DNA of 64,000 nucleotides from Gemmatimonadota bacterium (GTDB lineage: Bacteria; Gemmatimonadota; Gemmatimonadetes; Longimicrobiales; Gaopeijiaceae). Positions 53,201 through 61,076 of this stretch are shown piece after piece. A program made the position numbers and the translations under genes. The notes under the pieces were generated by a model, which saw only the letters and a program-made list of their open reading frames with translations, was not told where the DNA came from and ran no database searches. Each line of letters opens with the position of its first letter. Position 1 is the first letter of the stretch. The stretch lies in assembly GCA_022823365.1 (NCBI GenBank), contig JAJDXG010000040.1:1-64000 (forward strand), read 5' to 3'.

Positions 53201-55097
53201 GCACGTCGCCCCCACCGGCATCGGTGGTGACGGTGGCGCCGCTGACGCTCACGTCGACGTTCAAGTTGACGATGTCGTTGTCGTTCGTGCCCGCGGTTGC
53301 GAACATCTGCGGATCCCACGACACGGCCGTCATGCCGTCGGCCACCTCGTAGCCCTCCACGGCGACGCCCGCATGCACCATGTTTCCGCTGGTGCCGGCA
53401 CGCGCGACCTTGATCGCAACCGAGCCGTCTTCGCCGGTCTCGCCGCTGGCGATCTTGGTCTCGCCGGCCGCGTCCGAGAAGAGTGTGACCATGGCGCCGG
53501 GAACCGCGTCGCCGGTGTCGTCGCCGTGCTTCAGCGACACCGTGAAGTTCACGGTCGTGTGCGTGATGTCGAACGGGATCGCTTGCGAAGCGGCCTCGCC
53601 GACACCAAGGGCTACCGAGTAGCCTTCGCCCGGTCCGCCGTACGCGATGTCGTTGGCCGAGAGCGCCGCCGCAACCGTGGCGTTGATGAGCACGACCAGC
53701 TGGTACGGGCCGGCCTGCAGCCCCTCGAACGAGAACGCACCCATGGCGTCCGTGGCCCCGAGCCGCTGCTCGTTGACGCCCGGGCCCACCAGCGCCACCG
53801 GAATCCCGGCGTGCGCGAGCGGATGCTCGCCCTCGTCGTACATGTCGTTCTTGGTCGCCTCGTCGAGGAACACCATCCCCGACACGCTCGCGGTGCGCGC
53901 GTGCGCGCCCTCGAAGCTCACGATCGCCGACTCGTCGTCGCCGACCGTCACGTCCTGGCTCATCGACTCGAACACGTACGCGTCGCTCTCGACCGCGATC
54001 GTGACCGTGTAGTCGCCCGCCGCCAAGCCCGCGAAGGAGTACTGGCCACCGTTTGCGGTCATGGCGGTGCGGCTCTCATCACCACCCGCCAGCGTGACCT
54101 CGATGCCGTCGAGACCCATGCCTTCGACGCTCACCCGACCGCTGATGCCGGAGGTGCGGAGCAGGACGCCGGTGAACGACACCGTCCCCGTCTCGTCGAG
54201 ATCCACGCTCACGTCCTGCGAGGTGGCGGCGAACTCGTAGTCCCTGGGGTCAAAGTCCGCGATCTCGACCGTGTAGTCGCCGGGGCGCAGGTCCTCGAAC
54301 CGGAACATGCCGTCGCCGTCGGTCAACATCGTGTAGCTCTCGTCGGCCGGTCCGCCGCTCAGAGTCACGGTAACGCCGGCAAGCCCCTCGCCCTCGATCA
54401 CCACCTGGCCCTCGACCGCGGAGGTGCGGATGAAGTGGCCCGTGAAGTCGGCGCTGCCGACCTCGCCCACGTCGACCTCGATCTCAAGGCTCACCGTCTC
54501 GAACGACACGTCCTCCGGGAAGTCCGAGATCGTGACGGTGTAGGTGCCGGCCCGGAGCCCGGTGAAGGCGAAGCCGCCGTCCTCGGCGGTCTCCATGGTC
54601 TCGCCCATGGCGTGCTCGCCGCCGAGCGTGACCGTCACGCCCACCAGCGTCTCGGGCTGGCCGTCGCCTCCGCTCATCATGGCGTCGGCCGCTACCACGT
54701 TGCCGACCACCGCTGAGGAGCGGATGTACTCGCCGGCGAAGTTGAGTTGCACGTTCTGACCATCGGTCGCGATGGTCGCGGACTGCGTCACCTGGGCGAA
54801 CGTCGCGTCCTCGGGAAAGCCGCTGATGGTGACCGTGTAGGTCCCGGCTTCCACGCCCGAGAAGGCGAAGCTGCCACCCGACCCCGTCGTCGTGGTCGCG
54901 CCCGACGACAGAGTGGCGGTGATGCCGCTGGCGGCCGTCCCTTCGATCGTCACCGTCCCGGAGATGGTTCCCACGGGAGTCGGCGGCGGGGGCGGCTCCA
55001 CAGGCGGCGGAGTGCCCTCGTCGCAGTGCCCTCGGATAGGCAAAGGTGGTGCCAGTTTGGAAACCTTCATATTTGACAACCAGTTACGGACTATCAC
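50289..55097 (-). CDS. Giant repeat protein with carboxypeptidase-regulatory-like/SpaA-type beta domains
   Basis: About 1602 residues. After a Pro-rich segment (PPPVEPPPPPTP) come at least four units of about 85-100 residues with the pattern GxVxxEGxxLxGVTVTL...GxFxFxGLxAGxYTVTI, followed by a longer fifth unit. Three more such domains occur in the second half (VIYGRIIDSDDF, DITGRVTD, GTITGAVEG). The C-terminus is a different Ser/Thr/Ala-rich beta region ending in ARAASGG. These domains resemble carboxypeptidase-regulatory and SdrD/SpaA folds of surface proteins. No hydrophobic signal peptide is visible; HCDEG near the N-terminus looks like a lipobox Cys without its hydrophobic stretch. The start is uncertain: GTG 55097 with AGGAG, ATG 55070 or GTG 55112. 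Confidence 0.85.
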   Translation of the reverse strand: MIVRNWLSNMKVSKLAPPLPIRGHCDEGTPPPVEPPPPPTPVGTISGTVTIEGTAASGITATLSSGATTTTGSGGSFAFSGVEAGTYTVTISGFPEDATFAQVTQSATIATDGQNVQLNFAGEYIRSSAVVGNVVAADAMMSGGDGQPETLVGVTVTLGGEHAMGETMETAEDGGFAFTGLRAGTYTVTISDFPEDVSFETVSLEIEVDVGEVGSADFTGHFIRTSAVEGQVVIEGEGLAGVTVTLSGGPADESYTMLTDGDGMFRFEDLRPGDYTVEIADFDPRDYEFAATSQDVSVDLDETGTVSFTGVLLRTSGISGRVSVEGMGLDGIEVTLAGGDESRTAMTANGGQYSFAGLAAGDYTVTIAVESDAYVFESMSQDVTVGDDESAIVSFEGAHARTASVSGMVFLDEATKNDMYDEGEHPLAHAGIPVALVGPGVNEQRLGATDAMGAFSFEGLQAGPYQLVVLINATVAAALSANDIAYGGPGEGYSVALGVGEAASQAIPFDITHTTVNFTVSLKHGDDTGDAVPGAMVTLFSDAAGETKIASGETGEDGSVAIKVARAGTSGNMVHAGVAVEGYEVADGMTAVSWDPQMFATAGTNDNDIVNLNVDVSVSGATVTTDAGGGDVLAGWAITVVSGDPTDSTSLMPVEGAPEMLDDEGNAAFMTTVMPTDLPVSYAISLADDQDDAMDGGESFGAEPVTHLHTGLKLAGTVDAGMLEAAFTTQTLMVYVHYERDHVHGYTGNVIEGDVRASTDHFDLDIRYIDDAGRSRSFTKDEWDEVANSQFAADSETASGSLIHRGHGKTGLAVFSHLPADANVVVSAGKADSDANIRILDPDELATYRNLDMNGVMGGAFGDMGGTSHTVRLCPLMAVDPTDQNHDECSSFAYVNTHEVTGQAWKRLVETDADGDGFEYTDLRHVTGTTVSVDPVEGKNLGDDSGSFTAASTNSRATPLDDRKQFDFGQMAEGVYKVSVPAGWTTKQGVPGSLTSLSSEFRHTGTLQIDVVPATGVIYGRIIDSDDFAVVGATVDVNGEQATTDSKGRYIVEGFGPVTGFDGRPTQDIYRNKRIVVVAASMEDFKVAADTMLWNGSHWDIPDGDDRWEDSNPAGVMEMTPANAPFMHDMQLGGVTATVDITGRVTDILTGDGIAAVEVKVDGVAPLNKATRGQYAGKLVTGADGTYTARIETKNRGQTASVSVAKDHYHFPVDASPVLADGNSPAVVNFQGYQNGTITGAVEGPSGRALAGVTVTATSTAEGATTPADMTTTNSVGQFTLSVPPVSTYRIEATLGNHVFTYPNNNQTIFAGPGQTADFGRIKAATAGALNLSAVRERVDDDETTDDVDESTQQWGTTILVKYDADADNMPEGFAAPTYTIQTNTGTDGAWTDATGTAVRNADDTEDLPGQFTIPTPAATDGGDGEFMVRVVTTADETTPSTPPAPYSHTSAEVTVAAIDPSASGVGARRQAAVDSDEAAATGNFIQASWSAVTNDNSDFRLVAEVESGTLGATVWVVLQGTVAATDRATVSADISTAGGLSTTTAVANGAGTTVVVTEDELAAAINIAVESVQGTAGAGDDAPKWVRSAAVPLAARAASGG

Positions 55098-55180
55098 TCC
55101 GCTCCTGGACACATGGTCGGTCGCGAAATCCTCGAATTATCGAAGACGACCACTGTTTTCTGATACGAAAAAAGCGCCGT

Positions 55181-55210
55181 AATATATACGAATAAAACGA
55201 TGATTGTCTC
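55181..55210 (-). promoter_or_regulatory. Candidate promoter of the giant repeat protein gene
   Basis: On the minus strand GAGACA (55210-55205) and TATATT (55186-55181) are 18 bases apart in an unusually AT-rich stretch, about 85 bp before the likely start codon. Confidence 0.4.
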
Positions 55211-55269
55211 GAGCGGCATGCCCATAGTGCTTCGGGCCGCGGACGGAAACCATCAAACAGGCCGGTGCG

Positions 55270-55300
55270 ATACCCTGTAGGAATATAGGGGTAATACCCT
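55270..55300. promoter_or_regulatory. Candidate operator with three TACCC(C)T elements
   Basis: ATACCCT occurs at 55270-55276 and again at 55294-55300, and the inverted form TACCCCT (minus strand, 55293-55287) lies between them. The cluster sits in the divergent gap between the giant surface gene and the HTH gene, where a regulator would bind. Confidence 0.35.
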
Positions 55301-55379
55301 TTTTCCTGAAAGGCGCGACGGAACGGTGTTCCTGCCATATTCCGATAGTCGAGCGCAAACGGGCAAGGAGAGCCGCCTC

Positions 55380-55916
55380 GTGGAAGTTCCTGAGAGTTCC
55401 GGGAGGCCGAGCCGGGATCCGATGCACGGTCTCGGCTTGAGGCTGCTCTCCGACCCGTCCTTCAGACCGTCCGTCAGGGAAGCCATCAGCCGGGTTTGCG
55501 GCCTGCACGGCGACGCTGCCGCCGCGAGGTTCGTGCCGGCGAGTTCAGTTCGCCGACTGGCGGGGCAGGTCAACCTGGCCGCGTCGACGCTGCGCCAGTA
55601 CTGGAGAGAGGACCCGCCGCTCCGATGCCGTCTGAAGGAGTTCGTGAACTGGGCCGTCCTCCTCTGGGCCGTTCGCGCTCGCGCCGGGGCCGGCTGGGAG
55701 ACGGTCGCCGACCAGGTGGGGCTGCGGCGCCGCACGCTGGAAATCAACGTCAAGCGGATGGCCGGATGCACACTCGCGGCTGCGGCCAGGGATCCGGAAC
55801 GCGTCGTCGGGCGATTCGATGAGTGGGTCGATTCGGTTTGGGAGCCCCGCTCCGCGAACGGATCAGGGACGCATGATCGGGTCTCCGCGCCGGCATCCGG
55901 CGCGCGGGCGACGTGA
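55380..55916 (+). CDS. Helix-turn-helix regulator-like protein
   Basis: 178 residues from the GTG at 55380, with AAGGAG nine bases upstream; GTG 55326 and ATG 55422 are alternatives. Residues about 55-85 look like a first helical DNA-binding element (SSVRRLAGQVNLAASTLRQYW). Residues about 95-150 look like an AraC-type helix-turn-helix (WETVADQVGLRRRTLEINVKRM). No transposase, HUH or serine-recombinase motif is present. It is divergent from the giant surface-protein gene, and its stop codon overlaps the start of the TnpB-like gene (GTGA), so the two are translated together. DNA binding is inferred. Confidence 0.6.
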   Translation: MEVPESSGRPSRDPMHGLGLRLLSDPSFRPSVREAISRVCGLHGDAAAARFVPASSVRRLAGQVNLAASTLRQYWREDPPLRCRLKEFVNWAVLLWAVRARAGAGWETVADQVGLRRRTLEINVKRMAGCTLAAAARDPERVVGRFDEWVDSVWEPRSANGSGTHDRVSAPASGARAT

Positions 55917-56959
55917 CCGTGGACGCATCGGCTGCCCGGCGCTACGTCGGCTGGCGGTGCAGGCTCTACCCGAATCCTGCGCAGGACTCGGGGCTGCTCC
56001 GGTGCAGAAACGGTCTGCGCGAGCTCGCGAACGAATTGCTCGCAGCCTCTCAGCTCAGGTACGGAGAGACCGGACGGCGCTTGTCTCTGACCGAGATGCG
56101 GGCCTTCGCGCGCGAGTGGCAGCGGCGCCCGGAGCACCGGAACTCTCCCGCCAGCGCCACCTACCGGATCGCCAGCGATCTCGACCGGGCCTTCCGCACC
56201 TGGTTCGCCAAACCCGACAGACGCGGGCGCCGCGGGTTCCCCCGGATCAAGGCCATCGGACGGGAGCCCGGCATCTACTTCAGCAACCAGGGTATCCGCT
56301 TCGAGGGCAGCCGGGTGTGGCTGCCCAAGTTCGGCTCGGTGCGCTGGAAAGGCGGGAGCCTCCCTCGGGGAAGGCTCAAGGGGCCTGCCGGACGAAAGAC
56401 CCTCGGTCTGCTCTCGGCACGGGCCTGGCTGGATGCGGGCAATCGCTGGATGCTCTCGTGCCTCTTCGAGTGCGCGCCGCTCACGCCCATCGAACCGAGG
56501 ACGGACAGGGCTGCGGTCCGCCAGAACGGCAGCGAGATCAGCGTGACGGTCGACGGGGAGGCCGTCCACGTGGTGAGGGAGAGCAGGGCGCTCCGGAACG
56601 CGCGACGCCGCCTGGCCAGGCTGGAGCGGCGGCTCGAGCGATGCGCGTTCAGGTCCGAAGGCCGCAAGCGCGCTCTGGCCCTCATGCGCAACCAGGCGCG
56701 CAAGGTGAGAAACCACCAGGCGGATCTGCAGCACAAGACCACGACCGGCGTCGTGCACGACGCCCGCGAGATCGAAGTCGAAGGCGCGAGCTCGGAACTG
56801 CTGCGCCAGCTCGAATACAAGGCGGAGTGGCACGGCCGCCGACTGAAGGTACGGCGAGGCCCGCCGAAACCGGGGACCGGCAAGCCCCGACGCGCGCGGA
56901 GACCGGGGAGCCGGTCGCAGAAACGCGAATCGCGGACGCGAAGGCCGAAAGCTCTGTAG
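55913..56959 (+). CDS. TnpB/OrfB-like protein lacking the zinc finger and last RuvC segment
   Basis: 348 residues. The N-terminal half is clearly TnpB-like: YVGWRCRLYPNPAQ, ELLAASQLRYGETG, FPRIKAIGR and LPKFGSVRWKGG. The helical bridge LRNARRRLARLERRLER and the segment NHQADLQHKTTTGVVHD are also kept. Degeneration is specific. The first RuvC site GxDxG reads RTDRA (Asp198). The second site is IEVEGASS, after which about 30 residues are missing. The CxxC zinc finger and the final RuvC aspartate are absent, and the protein ends in a basic tail. It should therefore not cut DNA. It may be a domesticated RNA-guided binding protein like the TldR repressors, or simply a decayed transposon gene. It is coupled to the HTH gene and ends 23 bp from a convergent luxR-type gene. 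Confidence 0.75.
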   Translation: MTVDASAARRYVGWRCRLYPNPAQDSGLLRCRNGLRELANELLAASQLRYGETGRRLSLTEMRAFAREWQRRPEHRNSPASATYRIASDLDRAFRTWFAKPDRRGRRGFPRIKAIGREPGIYFSNQGIRFEGSRVWLPKFGSVRWKGGSLPRGRLKGPAGRKTLGLLSARAWLDAGNRWMLSCLFECAPLTPIEPRTDRAAVRQNGSEISVTVDGEAVHVVRESRALRNARRRLARLERRLERCAFRSEGRKRALALMRNQARKVRNHQADLQHKTTTGVVHDAREIEVEGASSELLRQLEYKAEWHGRRLKVRRGPPKPGTGKPRRARRPGSRSQKRESRTRRPKAL

Positions 56960-56982
56960 CCGTCTGCGAGGGCCGGAACGAA

Positions 56983-58134
56983 TCAGGGGCTGAAGTCCGG
57001 AAAGCCCTCCAGCGACAACACGCGCCGCACAAGATCCGCCTGACCCGATATGCCCTGTTTGCGGAAGATGTTCTGTATGTGCCAGCGTACGGTGCCTTCG
57101 CTGCGTCCCGTGCGCGCGGCGATGTCACGCGTGTGTTGCCCGGAGGCCACCATGACCGCCAGCCGGCTCTCGGCCGGGGTCAGGTCGAGCGCCGCCTGCA
57201 CGAGGCGGGCGTCGATGCTGGGCCGGCGCTCGGGGTCGGCGACCAGCACGAGCGCGGCGACCTGCCGGGCGCGGAAGTCCCGCTGGCGCGCCGCCACCGG
57301 GGTAACGTGCACGACCACGTTCGTGCGGGATGACGAACGCTTGATCGTCATCGAGCCGGACGATCCGGGGCCGCCCAGCCGCGGCAGCGCCTGAGCCAGC
57401 AATTGCTGCAACTCGCCGTTGTCGCGGGGCGTAGTGGCGCTCAGGAACCCGTCCCGGTCCGACAGCACTTCCGCCTCTCGCAGCAGACGGGAGGCCCGGT
57501 CGTTCGCCGCAATGATGCGCGCGTTCCGGTCGAGTTGGATGACGCTGCAGCGGCTCTCGTCGAGCAGCGCGATGAGCGAGCGTCCCAGCGCCCCCGCATC
57601 GGTCAGCGTCTTGCGCACGCGCACGAACTGGCGCACATGCGGCAGCAGGCGCCGGACCGCGGCAAGCTGAGACGAACTCCAGCCTCCCGGTTCCAGGGAG
57701 TCCGCGAGACTCAGTACGATGCTCGATCCGCCCGGCCCGTCCAACCGCACGTTGAGGCCGTTCTGCATCCCGGTCCTGCGCCTCGCCTCGGTGTACGCCG
57801 GCGACAGTCTCTTCTCGCGGTCCGTGTACAGTTCGGCGGTGGACGCCAGCGCTCCATCCGGCAGACGGCCGATTCGGGGAATGCTCTCGTCCCGTTCCCA
57901 GTACTGGCTGAAGTACTCCCTTTCGAGGTCCTCGCGGCGTTGGCCATCCTGGCACAACTGCATGAACAGGAAGTGCGCATCAGCCTGGGCGCGCCCGTCG
58001 GCGAACGCCAGGGCGCTGCCGCTTGTCCCGCTGATCTCGTTGATCAGCAGCGCCGCCTCCGACCAGCGCGCCTTGCCGAGCGCGGCCTCCTGCAGCGACA
58101 TCACGACGCGCTCGAACGGATCCGGTGGGTTCAT
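56983..58134 (-). CDS. LuxR-type helix-turn-helix transcriptional regulator
   Basis: 383 residues. The C-terminal 60 residues are a GerE/LuxR DNA-binding domain: LTPAESRLAVMVASGQ, then IAARTGRSEGTVRWHIQNIFRK. The N-terminal 300 residues have a GAF/PAS-like character, with DRNARIIAANDRASRLL typical of a PAS core. No receiver or acyl-homoserine-lactone domain is obvious. It is probably a signal-responsive regulator. It is divergent from the hybrid kinase gene and convergent with the TnpB-like gene. Confidence 0.88.
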   Translation of the reverse strand: MNPPDPFERVVMSLQEAALGKARWSEAALLINEISGTSGSALAFADGRAQADAHFLFMQLCQDGQRREDLEREYFSQYWERDESIPRIGRLPDGALASTAELYTDREKRLSPAYTEARRRTGMQNGLNVRLDGPGGSSIVLSLADSLEPGGWSSSQLAAVRRLLPHVRQFVRVRKTLTDAGALGRSLIALLDESRCSVIQLDRNARIIAANDRASRLLREAEVLSDRDGFLSATTPRDNGELQQLLAQALPRLGGPGSSGSMTIKRSSSRTNVVVHVTPVAARQRDFRARQVAALVLVADPERRPSIDARLVQAALDLTPAESRLAVMVASGQHTRDIAARTGRSEGTVRWHIQNIFRKQGISGQADLVRRVLSLEGFPDFSP

Positions 58135-58280
58135 GGCACCTGCCTCGACGCGTCATCTGAACACGCGCCTCCGGTAGACGAATGGAGTCATGGCTTGGAT
58201 ACAGCACTCCACGCTACCGTGGGCATCATTCAAGATAGCCGATGGCATGTGATTTGTCAGTCATATTTCGAGGTCGCATG

Positions 58281-58299
58281 GTGATATTCCAGTGATATT
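58281..58299. repeat. Direct repeat GTGATATT in the luxR/kinase divergent gap
   Basis: Two copies (58281-58288 and 58292-58299) lie 11 bp apart, one helical turn, within the 299-bp gap at 58135-58433. It is a possible operator. I see nothing else certain in this gap. Confidence 0.3.
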
Positions 58300-58433
58300 A
58301 TTGGTGCGAACACGCCCGACCCCTTCCTGTATGGTGCAAGAGATGATAATTCGGGCTGCATTTGCGGCGTTTTGGTGATGCGACGGTTGTATCCGGGGAC
58401 AGGACGACGGACGAGCTCCGGGGGGACGGGCCG

Positions 58434-60401
58434 GTGACAGGGCACCCGGACGCGCTGAGAATCGAGGAGCGCGTCTCGCAACTCTGCAACGCGATCCTGT
58501 GCATCAATGCAAGCCTGGACCTTGAGACCGTCCTGCAGGAAGTCGTCGACAGCGCCCGCGCCCTGACCGGTGCGCGCCATGGCCTGATCGCCACCGTCGA
58601 CGACGGGGGCGAACCCGGATCCTGGGTCGTCTCCGGCCTGACCCGGGAGCAGTTGCGGCAGCTCGAGGAGTGGGAAGATGCGCTCCGGGTCTTCGAGCAC
58701 TTCCGCGACCTTCCGGGTGCGGTGCGGATCGGGGATCTGCCGACCTGGCTCCGTTCGTCCGGCTTTCTGCCCGTCGCCATTCCATCCAGGACGCTGCAGG
58801 CCACGCCGATCCGTCATCGGGGCGTCTATGCCGGCAGTGTCTTTCTCGTCGGAAAGGACGGGGACCGCGAGTTCACCCGCGAGGACGAGGAGGTTCTCGT
58901 GCTGCTGGCGTCGCAGGCGGCGACGGCGATCGCCAATGCCCGCACCTTCCGCGAGGAGCAGAGTGCGCGCGCGAAGTTCCTGGGGATCGTGACGCACGAG
59001 TTGCGCGCGCCGCTGGCCGCCATCAAGGGCTCGTCAACCACGGTGCTCGCGGCCTCCAGGCGCTTCTCTTCCACCGAAATGCTGCAGTTCTTCCGGATCA
59101 TCGACGAACAGGCCGACAACATGAGCGTCCTCATGGGCGACCTGCTCGATGCGGGGCAAATCGCGACGGGCACGCTGTCGATCTGGTCCGAAGCCTCCGA
59201 CGTAGGGGCGCTGATCGACCGGGCCAGGAACACGTTCCTGAGCGCCGCCGGCCCGCATGGCGTGCGCGTCGACGTTCCTCCGGACCTGCCGGGCGTGCTG
59301 GTGGACCGGCAGCGCATTGTGCAGGTCCTGGGCAACCTCCTCTCCAATGCGGCGAAACACTCTCAGGCATCGTCCCCGATAGAAGTGAGAGCCCGGCGGG
59401 ACGGTGTGCACGTCGCGATCTCGGTCTCGGACAATGGCAGGGGCATCCCGCCCGCCCGGCTCGCGCGATTGTTCTCCGGGCAGGCCGGTGCGGGCGACGG
59501 AAGGCGCGGTGTGGCGACGGGCCTGGGGCTCGCCATCTGCAAGGGGCTGGTGGAGGCGCACGGAGGGCGCATCTGGGCGGAGAGCGACGGCGAGGACCGG
59601 GGCGCCCGCTTCACGTTCACCGTCCCCATCGCCGCGGAGGCCGGCGGCGACGTGACGGCGCCGGAGTCCTACGCGCGGCAACGCTCCCACCGGGGTGGGG
59701 AGGCGACGCGCATCCTGGTGGTGGACGACGACCCGCAGGCGCTGCTCTTTGTCCGCGATGCGCTCACCACGGCAGGGTACGCCGTGCTCGAGACGGGCGA
59801 GCCACGGGAACTGTCGAGCATCATTCGCGCGGAGCGGCCCCGCCTGGTCCTGCTCGATCTGATGTTTCCGGGGACCGACGGCATCAAGCTGATGGAACAG
59901 GTTCCGGACCTGGCCGACCTGCCGGTCATCTTCATCTCCGCCTACGGACGGGACGAAACGATCGCGAAGGCTCTCGAAGCCGGGGCCGCCGACTACATCG
60001 TCAAGCCGTTCTCGGCGACGGAATTGACGGCGAGGATCCGGGCGGCGTTGCGCAGGCGCGCCGAGCCCGCATCCTTCGTGCTCCGAGAGCTGGCCATCGA
60101 CTATGATACGCGCCGGGTGACGTTCGCCGGCGAGCCGCTGGAGCTGACAGCCACCGAGTACGAGCTGCTGCGCGTGCTCTCGACCAACCCCGGACGGGTG
60201 CTGACCTACCGCGCGCTTCTGCGCCTCGCCTGGGGCACCCGCTACCGGGGTTCCGTCAACCCGAGGCTGGTGCACGCCGTCGTGAGGAGGCTGCGCGACA
60301 AACTGGGCGAGGACGGGGCTCGGCCGGCCTACATCATCAACGAACGAAGGGTGGGCTACCGGATGCCGGCACCGGGCGACCGCCCCACGGGGCCTGCCTA
60401 G
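58434..60401 (+). CDS. Single-chain GAF-histidine kinase-receiver-winged-helix signalling protein
   Basis: About 655 residues from the GTG at 58434, which has a G-rich ribosome site eight bases upstream; TTG 58362 is the alternative. Order of domains: GAF about 10-175. HisKA with the phospho-His in FLGIVTHELRAPL (His188). HATPase about 300-405 with NLLSNAAKH, DNGRGIPP and GLGLAICKGL. Receiver about 420-535 with DDDP, the phospho-Asp in LLDLMFPG and Lys in IVKPF. OmpR-type winged helix about 545-650 with LTATEYELLRVL and HAVVRRLRDKLGE. A complete two-component pathway including DNA output thus sits in one soluble protein without membrane segments. The GAF domain probably senses an internal signal. 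Confidence 0.92.
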   Translation: MTGHPDALRIEERVSQLCNAILCINASLDLETVLQEVVDSARALTGARHGLIATVDDGGEPGSWVVSGLTREQLRQLEEWEDALRVFEHFRDLPGAVRIGDLPTWLRSSGFLPVAIPSRTLQATPIRHRGVYAGSVFLVGKDGDREFTREDEEVLVLLASQAATAIANARTFREEQSARAKFLGIVTHELRAPLAAIKGSSTTVLAASRRFSSTEMLQFFRIIDEQADNMSVLMGDLLDAGQIATGTLSIWSEASDVGALIDRARNTFLSAAGPHGVRVDVPPDLPGVLVDRQRIVQVLGNLLSNAAKHSQASSPIEVRARRDGVHVAISVSDNGRGIPPARLARLFSGQAGAGDGRRGVATGLGLAICKGLVEAHGGRIWAESDGEDRGARFTFTVPIAAEAGGDVTAPESYARQRSHRGGEATRILVVDDDPQALLFVRDALTTAGYAVLETGEPRELSSIIRAERPRLVLLDLMFPGTDGIKLMEQVPDLADLPVIFISAYGRDETIAKALEAGAADYIVKPFSATELTARIRAALRRRAEPASFVLRELAIDYDTRRVTFAGEPLELTATEYELLRVLSTNPGRVLTYRALLRLAWGTRYRGSVNPRLVHAVVRRLRDKLGEDGARPAYIINERRVGYRMPAPGDRPTGPA

Positions 60402-60452
60402 GCGAAGCCGACTCGAGTCGGGCGGCTGCCAGGGTGCACCGGCGGGCTGCCG

Positions 60453-60953
60453 TCAAACGATCAGCGCGGTGACGATCGCCGTTACCCAGCCCATGAGCAC
60501 GTCGCCCGGATAGTGCACGCCCAGGTAGGCGCGCGACACGCCGATGGCCAGCCCCAGGCCGAGAACGGTGAAGGCCGCCAGCGCGGGGAGCGCGACGTAC
60601 AGCGGGATGGCAACCGCCAGCCCGGCGGTGGCGTGGCCCGAGGGGAAGCTGAAGCGGTCGGGAGGTTTCAGTACGAACAGCCCCGTCGGACGCAGCTTCG
60701 GCCTCGCCCGATTGATGGTGCGCTTCATCAATTGCACCGCCAGGTGCGACACCGTAAGCACGGCCATGCATTCGAGCCCCACCCGGCGGAGTCCGGACGG
60801 GAATCCGAAGCTGAGGATCAGCGTGATGCCCACCATCGACGGCCAGTCGCCCGCATGCGTGACACCGCGCATGAAGATGTCCAGCCACCGTTTCCGGCGA
60901 GCCGTGATGACATCCAGCATGCGCTCGTCGTAGGCTCTCAGCGCTGCCATCAT
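60453..60953 (-). CDS. PAP2 superfamily phosphatase
   Basis: 166 residues with about five membrane helices. The three phosphatase motifs are present: KRTINRARP, FPSGHATAG and SRAYLGVHYPGD. Relatives dephosphorylate phosphatidate or undecaprenyl diphosphate. It is divergent from the dolichol-kinase-like gene 123 bp away, so a shared role in lipid-phosphate metabolism is possible. Confidence 0.92.
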   Translation of the reverse strand: MMAALRAYDERMLDVITARRKRWLDIFMRGVTHAGDWPSMVGITLILSFGFPSGLRRVGLECMAVLTVSHLAVQLMKRTINRARPKLRPTGLFVLKPPDRFSFPSGHATAGLAVAIPLYVALPALAAFTVLGLGLAIGVSRAYLGVHYPGDVLMGWVTAIVTALIV

Positions 60954-61076
60954 GATTGGATTCCTGGCGAGGTGTGCGAGGCGCCTTCCATCTTACGAAG
61001 AAGCGAACGGTCGGCAAGGGGCTCGAGGTAGCGAACGGCTTGGCAATTCCGACATCCGACGTGTAGCAGTGCGGAC

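Noticed and set aside
50082-54716. Very long open frame on the plus strand opposite the giant repeat protein
   Set aside because: It is the complement of a repetitive, GC-biased gene; its translation is low-complexity Arg/His/Val/Gly sequence without domains, while the minus frame has clear repeated beta-domains.
55253-56833. Long minus-strand open frame opposite the HTH and TnpB-like genes
   Set aside because: It has no family motifs; the plus strand shows TnpB signatures and a coupled upstream gene.
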